This document shows, in pieces, positions 24,729 through 32,352 of a stretch of DNA of 64,000 nt (within the stretch, counting starts at the first letter, position 1; each line of letters begins with the position of its first letter). The translations under genes were made by a program, and so were the position numbers. Below the pieces are notes generated by a model, which searched no databases, was not told the DNA's origin, and saw nothing but the letters and a program-made list of their open reading frames with translations. The DNA lies in assembly GCF_900105515.1 (NCBI RefSeq), contig NZ_FNSY01000001.1:992001-1056000 (forward strand), given 5' to 3'. The stretch comes from Streptomyces sp. 2131.1. GTDB lineage: Bacteria > Actinomycetota > Actinomycetes > Streptomycetales > Streptomycetaceae.

Positions 24729-26165
24729 TCAGCGGCGGCGGGCCGGCGCCCCGGCCTCCCGCAGCCGCCGCCAGACCGCCTTCGCCGCGTGGTGTCCGGA
24801 CATGCCGTGCACACCCGGTCCGGGCGGGGTCGCCGACGAGCAGAGGAAGACCGCCGGGTGCGCGGTGGCGTACGGGACACGGGCGAGCTTGGGGCGGATC
24901 ACGGTCTGGAGGCCCGCGAAGGCGCCGCAGGCGATGTCGCCGTCCACGTAGTTCGCGTTGCGCTTCGCGATGCCGGGCGGGCCCGCCACCGCGCGGGCGA
25001 GCACCAGGTCGCGGAAGCCGGGGGCGAACCGCTCCAGCTGCCGTTCGATGACCTCGGTCGCGTCGCCCTGCCAGCCGGCCGGGACGTGCCCGTACACCCA
25101 GAACACGTGCTTGCCCTCGGGCGCCCGGGAGGGGTCGACGAGGCTGGACTGGGCGGTGATGAGGAACGGGACGCTCGGGTCGCGGCCCTCGACCGCCCGG
25201 TGCAGCGCGTCGTCGATCTCCCCGGCGGTGGGGCCGATGTGCACGGTGCCGGCCCGGCGGGGTTCCTCGGCGGTCCAGGGCACCGGGCCCGAGAGCGCGT
25301 AGTCGATCTTGAAGCAGGAGGCGCCGTAGCGGTACCCCTGGTAGGCGCGGCCGAGGCCGGCGATCCGGGCGAGCGCGGTCGGCGAGGTGTCGAAGACGTA
25401 GGCGCGGGCGGGCGGCAGTTCGTCGAGGCGCCTGACCTCCGTACCGGTCGTGATGGTGCCGCCCAGCTCGCGCAGGTACGAGGCGAGCGCGTCGGAGATG
25501 GCCTGGGAGCCGCCGCGCGGCACGGGCCAGCCCCGCTCGTGCGCGGCCAGTGCGAAGAGCAGCGCGATGCCGCCGGTCGCGAGGCCGTTCGTGGGCGCGA
25601 TGGCGTGCGCCGCGAGGCCGGCGATCAGGCCGCGCGCCTTCTCGCCACTGAACCGGCGGGAGAGCAGGGCGGCGGGCTGGATCGCGTCGAGCCCGAAGCG
25701 CGCCCAGCGGTACAGGTCGCTGGGAAGCCCGTCCCACGGGGTGCGCAGGAAGTCCCGGGCGAGGCCGTCCCAGTGGCCGAGGTAGGGGGCGAGCAGCCGG
25801 CGGTAGGCGCCCGCGTCCCCGGGCCCGAGGCTCATCGCGGTCTCCCCCACCGACGTGGCGAGGACGGCGGCGGTGCCGTCGGGGAAGGGGTGGGCGAGGG
25901 CGAGGTCGGGCTGGAGCCACTGGAGGCCGTGCCGGGCGAGCGGCATGTCCTGGAAGGCGGGCGAGCCTATGGCCAGGGGGTGCACCGCGGAGCAGGGGTC
26001 GTGCCGGAAGCCGGGGAGCGTCAGCTCCTCCGTGCGCGCGCCGCCGCCGACCGCGGGCCCGGCCTCGAAGACCTGGACGGCGAAGCCCCGGCGGGCCAGT
26101 TCGACCGCGGCGGTCAGTCCGTTGGGGCCCGCGCCCACCACGACCGCATCGAGCATGGACGGCAC
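24729..26165 (-). CDS. Phytoene-desaturase-like FAD/NAD(P)-dependent oxidoreductase
   Basis: The 478-residue protein has an N-terminal dinucleotide-binding motif [20 protein letters not shown] and a C-terminal FAD motif including [17 protein letters not shown]. The overall pattern matches the CrtI/PYROXD2 superfamily of amine-oxidase-like flavoproteins. The neighbourhood holds no other carotenoid gene, so a role in pigment synthesis is not supported. The GTG at 26165 is preceded by AAAGGAG at 8-9 bases. The substrate is unknown. Confidence 0.82.
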   Translation of the reverse strand: MPSMLDAVVVGAGPNGLTAAVELARRGFAVQVFEAGPAVGGGARTEELTLPGFRHDPCSAVHPLAIGSPAFQDMPLARHGLQWLQPDLALAHPFPDGTAAVLATSVGETAMSLGPGDAGAYRRLLAPYLGHWDGLARDFLRTPWDGLPSDLYRWARFGLDAIQPAALLSRRFSGEKARGLIAGLAAHAIAPTNGLATGGIALLFALAAHERGWPVPRGGSQAISDALASYLRELGGTITTGTEVRRLDELPPARAYVFDTSPTALARIAGLGRAYQGYRYGASCFKIDYALSGPVPWTAEEPRRAGTVHIGPTAGEIDDALHRAVEGRDPSVPFLITAQSSLVDPSRAPEGKHVFWVYGHVPAGWQGDATEVIERQLERFAPGFRDLVLARAVAGPPGIAKRNANYVDGDIACGAFAGLQTVIRPKLARVPYATAHPAVFLCSSATPPGPGVHGMSGHHAAKAVWRRLREAGAPARRR

Positions 26166-26252
26166 CTTCGGACTCCTTTGTCAGCCGACGGTCGGAGCAC
26201 CCAGGATATTCGCAGGCACCGACAGCCGGAGGGCGGGTAGTGTCCCCGCCCG

Positions 26253-27095
26253 ATGACTGCACACGACTTCGCCCGGTCCGAGGGCTCCCACCTGTCCGGC
26301 CGGATCGCCGAGATGGCCGCACGGCTCACCGAAGTGCCCGGCGTCCGGGCCGTCCTGCTCGGCGGCAGCCGGGCCCGGGGCACCCACCGCCCGGACTCCG
26401 ACTGGGACCTGGGCGTCTACTACCGGGGCACGCCGGACACCGCCGCCCTGTCCGCGCTGGCCGCCGCTTTCCAGAGCTCGCCTGTCGAGGTGACCGGTCC
26501 CGGCGGATGGGGACCGTGGGTCAACGCCGGGGGCTGGCTGCGGGTGGACGGCGTCCAGGTCGACTGGATCCTGCGCGACCTGGACCGGGTCGAGGCCGTC
26601 TGGGCCGGCTGCCGGGAGGGCCGCTACGAGGTGGGCGTGCAGCCGGGCCATCCGCTGGGCTTCTGGTCACCGGCGTACCCGGGCGAGGTCGCCCTCGGGC
26701 GCGTACTGTCCGACCCGGGCGGCGAGTTGACGGCCCTCCGGAAGGAGACGTCGGTCTACCCCGAGCCGCTGCGCCGGGCGCTCGCCGAGGCGGCCTGGGA
26801 GGCGGACTTCTCGGTCGCGGGGGCCCGCAAGTCGGCCCCGGCCGGGGACCGGCTGCACGTCTCCCTCTGCCTCTCCCGCGCCTTCGGCATCCTCGCCCAG
26901 TCGCTCCACGCCCACCACCGCACCTGGTGCCTCAACGAGAAGGGTGCGCTCGCGGCGGCCGCCGCCCTGCCCGAGACACCGGCGGACTTCACGGCCCGGG
27001 TGGACGCGGCGCTGCGCGGGCTGGACGCGGCGGCGGTGGAGACGGCCGCGGAGCTCGTGCGCGAGGTGCGCGAGGTGCTGGCCACCGCCTCCTGA
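26253..27095 (+). CDS. Nucleotidyltransferase-domain protein (aminoglycoside-adenylyltransferase-like)
   Basis: The 280-residue protein has the polymerase-beta type nucleotidyltransferase core: LGGSRARGTHRPDSDWDLGVY, giving the G-S and D-x-D metal site, with a third carboxylate likely in VQVDWILRDLD. Such proteins transfer AMP or another nucleotide onto small molecules, RNA or proteins; some modify antibiotics. The C-terminal half is helical and unassigned. A TAGTGT -10 hexamer (26238-26243) lies nine bases before the ATG, so the transcript may be leaderless. Resistance function is possible but not shown. Confidence 0.8.
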   Translation: MTAHDFARSEGSHLSGRIAEMAARLTEVPGVRAVLLGGSRARGTHRPDSDWDLGVYYRGTPDTAALSALAAAFQSSPVEVTGPGGWGPWVNAGGWLRVDGVQVDWILRDLDRVEAVWAGCREGRYEVGVQPGHPLGFWSPAYPGEVALGRVLSDPGGELTALRKETSVYPEPLRRALAEAAWEADFSVAGARKSAPAGDRLHVSLCLSRAFGILAQSLHAHHRTWCLNEKGALAAAAALPETPADFTARVDAALRGLDAAAVETAAELVREVREVLATAS

Positions 27096-27096
27096 C

Positions 27097-27143
27097 CGGG
27101 TTCAGTCCGCGCGGATGGCCCGGGTTCAGTCCGTGCGGATGGC
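27097..27143. repeat. 24-bp tandem duplication covering the marR stop
   Basis: cgggttcagtccgcgcggatggc (27097-27119) is repeated at 27121-27143 with one mismatch and a 24-base period. On the minus strand each copy reads A-I-R-(T/A)-D-stop, so the end of marR has been duplicated beyond its own stop codon. Confidence 0.9.
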
Positions 27144-27557
27144 GGTGACGCAGCGGGCCAGCAGGTCGCGCAGGGTGTCGCGTTCCCCGGGGGTGAGCGC
27201 GTCCGCGATCCGGCGTTCGATGCGCACCGCTCGCTCGTCCGCCCGGTGCAGGGTCTCCGTCCCGGCTTCCGTGAGGCGGGTCTCCAGCATCTTCTGGTGG
27301 TAGGGGTGCGCGGACCTGGCGATCAGGCCGCGCTCCTCCAGGTGCTTGAGCACCGCCGCCATCGCCTGGGGCGTCACCAGGCACGCCCGGGCCAGCGCGG
27401 CCCCCGAGATCCCGGGGCTGTCGGAGAGCGCGAGCAGCGCCGCGTACTGCGCGACCGTCAGGCCGTCGTCCTTCAGCGCGGCGCTCTTCGCCGCCATGAG
27501 GGCCTGCTCGGCGCGCTTGATGTCCAGTCCGAGGCGTTCACCGGCGGTCATTCCCAT
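27126..27557 (-). CDS. MarR-family regulator
   Basis: The 143-residue protein is a winged-helix dimer repressor. The recognition segment ISGAALARACLVTPQAMAAVLKHLEERGLIAR is clear, followed by a wing with HPYHQKMLETRLTEAG. Starts at 27557, 27551 or 27611 are possible; AGGATGGG supports 27551 or 27557. It is divergent from an SDR gene. A perfect 18-bp palindrome in the gap (27619-27636) is its likely operator, and the AT-rich core would also cover its own promoter. Confidence 0.88.
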   Translation of the reverse strand: MGMTAGERLGLDIKRAEQALMAAKSAALKDDGLTVAQYAALLALSDSPGISGAALARACLVTPQAMAAVLKHLEERGLIARSAHPYHQKMLETRLTEAGTETLHRADERAVRIERRIADALTPGERDTLRDLLARCVTAIRTD

Positions 27558-27618
27558 CCTGCGAGCGTACAGCCACGCATATGCGACAGGGTCCGAGCAT
27601 GCGACAGCCATGGAATTA

Positions 27619-27636
27619 ATATCAAGACCTTGATAT
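27619..27636. promoter_or_regulatory. MarR operator overlapping the SDR promoter
   Basis: ATATCAAG-AC-CTTGATAT is an exact 8+8 bp palindrome with a two-base centre. It overlaps the TATAAC -10 (27634-27639) of the SDR gene by three bases. The SDR ATG follows seven bases later, so binding would block a leaderless transcript. Confidence 0.8.
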
Positions 27637-27646
27637 AACTCAGGCC

Positions 27647-28492
27647 ATGGATATCTATACGGCACCCGACACCTTCGATCGCACTGTTCTCATCACCGGC
27701 GCCACCCAGGGGCTCGGCCTCCACCTGGCCCGCGACCTGGCCGGCCGCGGCGCGACGCTGCTCCTGCACGGCCGCGACCGGGCCCGGCTCGACCGGGCCG
27801 CCGCCGAGGCGCGGGAGCTCTCGGCCGGCCGGGCCGAGGTCCGCACCTATCTCGCGGACCTCTCGGACCTCGACCGGGTCCGGGCCATGGCGGCGGACAT
27901 ACGCGCTGCCGAGCCCCGACTCGACGTGCTCGTCAACAACGCGGTGGCCGGCGGCGGCAGCGAGCCGCTGCGCCGCGAGTTCGGCGCCCAGGGCCATGAA
28001 CTGCGTTTCACCGTCAACCACCTGACGCCATATCTGCTGGTCAAGGAGCTGCTGCCGCTGCTGTCGGCGTCGGCGCCCGCGCGGGTGATCCAGGTGGCCT
28101 CGATGGGGCAGCTCCCGGTCGATCTGGACGACGTCATGATGGAGCGCGGCTACGAGGGCCTGGAGGCGTACTGCCGGAGCAAGCTCGCGATGATCATGTC
28201 GACGTTCGACCTGGCCGAGGAGGAGACGGCCCGCACCGGCGTCACCGTCAACGCCCTGCATCCGGCGCACCTGATGGACACGGAGGGCGTGCGGGCGTAC
28301 GGGCTGACGCCGGCCGTCTCCATCGACGAGGGGGTGCGCCCGGCGGTGCGGCTGATCACCGACCCGGCGCTCGCGGAGGTGAGCGGCCGCTACTTCGACC
28401 GGTTCATGGACGCGCGGGCGCACGAGCAGGCGTACGACCCCGAGGCCCGCAAGCGCCTGACCGCGCTGACCCGCGAACTGCTGGGCCTCTGA
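27647..28492 (+). CDS. Short-chain dehydrogenase/reductase
   Basis: The 281-residue oxidoreductase has the NAD(P) motif TGATQGLG, the NNAV strand, the catalytic serine in QVASMG and the Y-x3-K pair in AYCRSK. It belongs to the retinol-dehydrogenase-like (classical) SDRs. It is divergent from marR and probably derepressed when a phenolic or other small ligand binds the repressor. No Shine-Dalgarno site precedes the ATG, and the -10 position suggests leaderless translation. The natural substrate is not known. Confidence 0.9.
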   Translation: MDIYTAPDTFDRTVLITGATQGLGLHLARDLAGRGATLLLHGRDRARLDRAAAEARELSAGRAEVRTYLADLSDLDRVRAMAADIRAAEPRLDVLVNNAVAGGGSEPLRREFGAQGHELRFTVNHLTPYLLVKELLPLLSASAPARVIQVASMGQLPVDLDDVMMERGYEGLEAYCRSKLAMIMSTFDLAEEETARTGVTVNALHPAHLMDTEGVRAYGLTPAVSIDEGVRPAVRLITDPALAEVSGRYFDRFMDARAHEQAYDPEARKRLTALTRELLGL

Positions 28493-28510
28493 CCGGCCGC
28501 CCGCCCGCCG

Positions 28511-29338
28511 TCAGGCGCCCGTGCGCAGCGCCGCCAGTACGCGGTCGGCGGTGGCGCGGTCGCGGGCGGCGGTGAAGGGCAGGGCGTTGCCGCCGGCGAT
28601 ACGGAAGGGCTCGCCGGACAGCGTGGACTGCGTGCCGCCCGCCTCCGTGACGAGGAGGAGCCCCGCCGCGTGGTCCCAGGCGTACTCCCAGTTGAAAGCG
28701 ACGGCGTCGCTCTCGCCCCGGGCGACCGCGAGGTATTCGAGGCCCGCCGAGCCGCAGGGGCGGGCGGCGAAGCCGTCGGCGCGCAGGCCGAGCAGGGCGC
28801 GCTTCTGCTCGTCGGAGGTGTAGTCGGGGTGCGACATCGCGACGCGCAGCACCGCGTCGGGGGCGGGCGAGCCGGCGTGTATCGCGGTGCCGTCGACGTG
28901 GGCGCCCCGGCCGCGGACGGCGACGGCCATCTCGTCGAGGGCGGGGGCGTACGTCCAGGAGGCCACCACCTCGCCTCGGTGGGCGAGGGCGACCAGGGTG
29001 CAGAAGCCGGTTTCGCCGCGTACGAACTGGCGGGTGCCGTCGACCGGGTCGACGATCCACACGGGGGCGTCGCCGCCCAGGGCCTCGTACACCTTCGGGT
29101 CGGCGTGGACGGCCTCCTCGCCGACGACGACGGAGCCGGGCAGGAGGCGGCCGAGCGAGGCGGTGAGGTGCTCCTCGGCGCGCCGGTCGGCGACGGTCAC
29201 CAGGTCGTGCGGGCCGTTCTTCTCGACGATCTCGTCTTCGGCGAGCTGCCGGTGGCGGGGCATGATCTCGGCGGCGGCCGCCGCGCGGACCGCCGCCTCG
29301 ATGTCGGTCAGGTCACCGGCGAGGAAGTCATCGATCAT
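28511..29338 (-). CDS. Inositol-monophosphatase family phosphatase, HisN-like
   Basis: The 275-residue metal-dependent phosphatase has the family motifs VGEEA, IVDPVDGTRQF and WDHAAGLLLV. The sequence following motif 2 resembles histidinol-phosphatase of the HisN type used by actinobacteria, but inositol or other sugar phosphates remain possible. I chose the ATG at 29338, which has GGGGG just upstream; the TTG at 29350 is unlikely. It lies downstream of the GH16 gene, separated by a hairpin. Confidence 0.85.
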   Translation of the reverse strand: MIDDFLAGDLTDIEAAVRAAAAAEIMPRHRQLAEDEIVEKNGPHDLVTVADRRAEEHLTASLGRLLPGSVVVGEEAVHADPKVYEALGGDAPVWIVDPVDGTRQFVRGETGFCTLVALAHRGEVVASWTYAPALDEMAVAVRGRGAHVDGTAIHAGSPAPDAVLRVAMSHPDYTSDEQKRALLGLRADGFAARPCGSAGLEYLAVARGESDAVAFNWEYAWDHAAGLLLVTEAGGTQSTLSGEPFRIAGGNALPFTAARDRATADRVLAALRTGA

Positions 29339-29354
29339 GCCCCCAGCCAATCAT

Positions 29355-29400
29355 GTGCGCCGGGGACACCGGAGACCCGGGGCGGCCCCCCGTGGCGCAC
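29355..29400. terminator. Candidate terminator after GH16 gene
   Basis: gtgcgcc (29355-29361) pairs with ggcgcac (29394-29400), and internal gggg/cccc runs can extend the stem. It lies between the GH16 stop and the phosphatase start. Confidence 0.5.
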
Positions 29401-29423
29401 GCGCTCCGGGGGGGCCGGGAGGG

Positions 29424-30704
29424 TCAGCCGTTCACCGTCCACTTCTGGTTGGCCGTGCCGGCGCAGGTCCAGATCTGCAGCGGGGTGCCGTTGGCGGAGT
29501 TGTTGCCCGTGACGTCCAGGCACTTGTTCGCCTGGGGGTTCACGATGTCGCGGGCCCCGCTGACCGCCCACTTCTGCGCGGCGGAGCCGTTGCAGTCCCA
29601 GAGCTGGACCTTGGTGCCGTCCGCCGTGCCGCCGGAGGCCACGTCGAGGCACTTGCCGAGGGCCCGGATCGTGCCGTCGGTGCCCACGGTCCACTTCTGC
29701 GCGTTGGTGCCGTTGCAGTCGTAGAGCTGGACCGGGGTGCCGTTGGCGGTGTTGGCGGCGGCGACGTCGACGCACTTGCCGGCGAAGCCGGTGATCCGTC
29801 CGCCGGTACCGGGCTGCTGGGTGTCACTGGTGGTGACGCGGACGTGGTCGACGACGAGCTGGTTGGGGAAGGCGGTGCTGCCGTCGGGGTCGCCGGGCCA
29901 GTAGCCGCCGACCGCGAGGTTCAGGATGAGGAAGAAGGGCTTGTTGAAGGCCCAGGCGTTGCCGTTGGTGTCGGCGGGGGTGCGGTGCTGGTAGACGTTC
30001 CCGTCGACCGACCAGGTGATCGAGTCGGGGGCCCAGTCGACGGCGAAGGTGTGGAAGGCGTCGGCGAAGGCCTGGCCGTTCGGCAGGGTGTAGCCGGCGC
30101 CGATGCCTCCGGAGCCGGAGTAGCCGGGCCCGTGCAGGGTGCCGTGCACGGTGGAGGGCTCGAAGCCGACGTTCTCCATGATGTCGATTTCACCGGAGTT
30201 GGGCCAGCCGACCTGCCCGATGTCGTTGCCGAGCATCCAGAACGCCGGCCACATGCCCTGGCCGCGCGGGATCTTCATCCGCGCCTCGACGTGCCCGTAC
30301 GCCTGGGTGAACTTGCCCGAGGTGTTCAGCCGCGCCGAGGTGTACTGGCAGGTGCCGTACCAGCACTGGTAGTTGGAGGGGTTCTCCTTGCGCGCGGTGA
30401 TGACCAGGTGGCCCTGGCCGTCCAGCGCGGCGTTCTTGTTGCCCGAGGTGTAGTACTGCCGCTCATGGTTGTTGACGTTGTCGCCGGTCTCGATCTGCCA
30501 CTTGCTGCCGTCGACGGCCGAACCGGCCGCCCCGTCGAACTCGTCGGAGAACGTCGTCGTGGCGGTGGCGGCGGCCTGTGACATCGGTGCGGCGCCCGCC
30601 GTGGCGGGGCCGCCGGCGCCGGCCAGCCCTGCGGTGGCCAGGGCGAGGGCGAGGGCCGGGAGTACGGAGCGCAGCAGGCGCCGCGAAAGGCGTGGGGAGT
30701 CCAT
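29424..30704 (-). CDS. Secreted GH16 endo-beta-1,3-glucanase with ricin-type (CBM13) module
   Basis: The 426-residue exported enzyme cleaves beta-1,3-glucan. The signal peptide spans about residues 1-40. The GH16 domain (about 50-290) contains the catalytic E172-I-D174-I-M-E177 motif. A C-terminal beta-trefoil of three repeats (about 300-426) each ends in the Q-x-W pattern (NAQKW, AAQKW, NQKW) and should bind glucan. A consensus promoter with a DasR-like site lies upstream, suggesting control by amino-sugar signals. Together with GH87 and GH75 it points to attack on fungal walls. Confidence 0.94.
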   Translation of the reverse strand: MDSPRLSRRLLRSVLPALALALATAGLAGAGGPATAGAAPMSQAAATATTTFSDEFDGAAGSAVDGSKWQIETGDNVNNHERQYYTSGNKNAALDGQGHLVITARKENPSNYQCWYGTCQYTSARLNTSGKFTQAYGHVEARMKIPRGQGMWPAFWMLGNDIGQVGWPNSGEIDIMENVGFEPSTVHGTLHGPGYSGSGGIGAGYTLPNGQAFADAFHTFAVDWAPDSITWSVDGNVYQHRTPADTNGNAWAFNKPFFLILNLAVGGYWPGDPDGSTAFPNQLVVDHVRVTTSDTQQPGTGGRITGFAGKCVDVAAANTANGTPVQLYDCNGTNAQKWTVGTDGTIRALGKCLDVASGGTADGTKVQLWDCNGSAAQKWAVSGARDIVNPQANKCLDVTGNNSANGTPLQIWTCAGTANQKWTVNG

Positions 30705-30832
30705 GACTCTCCCTTCCGGTGTGTGTGCGGGGAGGGAAGGGGAACCCCGCCGTGCGCACGCAGGTAGATCATGCGCATGACAGGTAGAGCAGACGCGGTG
30801 GAGCGGACGCTGAGCACTTGGTTCGCTACGTG

Positions 30833-30861
30833 ATTTAAGAAGTGAAGGAAGGCGGTGTCAA
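30833..30861 (-). promoter_or_regulatory. Consensus sigma-70 promoter of GH16 gene
   Basis: On the minus strand TTGACA (30861-30856) is followed by exactly 17 bases and TTAAAT (30838-30833). The expected start of transcription is near 30826, giving a leader of about 120 bases. Confidence 0.75.
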
Positions 30862-30866
30862 GACTT

Positions 30867-30878
30867 TGGTACGGACCA
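30867..30878. promoter_or_regulatory. DasR-like operator upstream of GH16 promoter
   Basis: TGGTACGGACCA has the perfectly symmetric TGGT...ACCA halves of DasR-responsive elements, which control chitin and amino-sugar genes in streptomycetes. It lies five bases upstream of the -35 hexamer. The central four bases differ from the usual CTAG or CTGG. Confidence 0.45.
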
Positions 30879-31197
30879 CAGGAGTCGAAGCGACAACCGG
30901 TCCGCACACGCCAACGGCCCGCGGGCATGGGCGACATTCCTGCGGATCATTGCTTCAGCGCGTCGCGGGAACGGCCGTCGCCTTGCCCAGCGGGTCGTCG
31001 CCCAGCAGGGTTTATCCCACTTCGAGCAAACGTTGCACGGACACGCGAGCGTCAGTCTGGTGCGGGCTCCGGCCCCGGCACCAGGTCCGGGCCGGTCCCG
31101 CCACGACCTCGCAATACGGCCTTAGCAAACGGCCCGGACAGATCATGATTTGTACGTAGTCGCTCGTTGCCGTGTTAACGGCCCGGCCGGGGGCGCG

Positions 31198-31223
31198 ACC
31201 GGCGGACTATTCCGTCCGCCGGT
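31198..31223 (+). other. Hairpin in the leader of the lipoate-ligase gene
   Basis: accggcggac (31198-31207) pairs exactly with gtccgccggt (31214-31223) around the loop tattcc. It lies 64 bases before the GTG start and has no T-tract, so it could be a transcription barrier or part of a regulated leader. Confidence 0.5.
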
Positions 31224-31287
31224 GGCGTTGTGCCTGGTCGGAGCCCGTACGCAGGTGGACGGGCCGGGTGGAAGTGGAGGCAGGGCT

Positions 31288-32352
31288 GTGCACGGTGAGT
31301 ACAAGATCCCCGGCGGCAAGCTAGTCGTGGTGGACCTGGAGGTCGAGGGCGGCGCACTGCGTGACGTCCGGGTGGCCGGTGACTTCTTCCTGGAGCCGGA
31401 CGAGGCGATCCTCGCGATCGACGCGGCGCTGGAGGGCGCCCCGGCGACCACCGACACAGTGGCCCTGGCGGCCCGGATCGACGCGGCGCTCCCGGAGTCG
31501 ACGGTGATGCTCGGGCTCACGTCGGAGGGCGTCGCCGTCGCCGTACGCCGGGCGCTGGCGCAGGCCACGGAGTGGAGCGACTACGACTGGCAGCTCATCC
31601 ACGACGCCCCGCAGTCCCCGGCGCTGCACATGGCGCTGGACGAGGTCATCACGGCGGAGGTCGCCGCGGGGAGGCGGCCGCCGACGCTCCGGGTGTGGGA
31701 GTGGGACTCGCCCGCGGTGATCATCGGCAGCTTCCAGTCCTTGCGCAACGAGGTCGACGCCGAGGGCGTGGACCGCCACGGCGTCACCGTCGTACGGCGG
31801 ATCTCCGGCGGCGGCGCGATGTTCGCGGAGCCGAGCAGCACCATCACTTACTCCCTCGCGGTGCCCCAGTCCCTCGTCTCCGGGCTCTCCTTCGCGGACA
31901 GTTACGCGTATCTCGACGACTGGGTACTCGAAGCGCTCGGCGACATGGGCATCAAGGCGTGGTATCAGCCGCTCAACGACATCGCCACCGAGGTCGGCAA
32001 GATCGCGGGCGCGGCGCAGAAGCGCGTGGTCGGCCCGGACGGCGGCCCCGGCGCGGTGCTGCACCACGTGACCATGTCGTACGACATCGACGCCGACAAG
32101 ATGCTGGAGGTGCTGCGCATCGGCAAGGAGAAGATGTCCGACAAGGGCACGAAGAGCGCCAAGAAGCGCGTCGACCCTTTGCGCCGGCAGACCGGGCTGC
32201 CGCGCCAGGCCGTCATCGAGCGGATGATCGAGTCCTTCCGCAACCGGCACGGGCTGACCCGGGGCGAGGTGACCCCGGAGGAGCTGGCCAGGGCCGAGGA
32301 ACTGGTCCGTACGAAGTTCGCGAACGAGGAGTGGACGGCCCGGGTGCCCTAG
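31288..32352 (+). CDS. Lipoate-protein ligase family protein
   Basis: The 354-residue protein has a biotin/lipoate ligase catalytic domain with RRISGGGAMF and the lysine-bearing KIAGAAQKR segment. Residues about 1-75 (starting HGEYKIPGGKLVVVDLEVE) resemble the accessory domain that lies at the C-terminus of E. coli LplA; here it comes first. Family members attach lipoate or octanoate to E2 and H proteins. The GTG start has GGAGG upstream. The stop overlaps that of the convergent amidase gene in a CTAG. Confidence 0.87.
   Translation: MHGEYKIPGGKLVVVDLEVEGGALRDVRVAGDFFLEPDEAILAIDAALEGAPATTDTVALAARIDAALPESTVMLGLTSEGVAVAVRRALAQATEWSDYDWQLIHDAPQSPALHMALDEVITAEVAAGRRPPTLRVWEWDSPAVIIGSFQSLRNEVDAEGVDRHGVTVVRRISGGGAMFAEPSSTITYSLAVPQSLVSGLSFADSYAYLDDWVLEALGDMGIKAWYQPLNDIATEVGKIAGAAQKRVVGPDGGPGAVLHHVTMSYDIDADKMLEVLRIGKEKMSDKGTKSAKKRVDPLRRQTGLPRQAVIERMIESFRNRHGLTRGEVTPEELARAEELVRTKFANEEWTARVP

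Larger units (their letters stand above)
30705..31287. other. 583-bp intergenic region between GH16 and lipoate-ligase genes
   Basis: No gene is supported here; the short reading frames lack codon bias or known domains. It holds the GH16 promoter and its DasR-like site (30833-30878), a 12-bp palindrome tcatgcgcatga (30769-30780) in the GH16 leader flanked by two caggtaga copies, and a 10-bp hairpin (31198-31223) in front of the lipoate-ligase gene. Confidence 0.75.

Noticed and set aside
24729..26165. Possible carotenoid gene cluster suggested by the phytoene-desaturase-like protein.
   Set aside because: No phytoene synthase, cyclase or prenyltransferase is encoded in the window.
30842..31159. 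Plus-strand frames of about 100 codons in the GH16/lipoate-ligase gap.
   Set aside because: They have no recognisable domain, overlap the GH16 promoter and show no convincing start signal.
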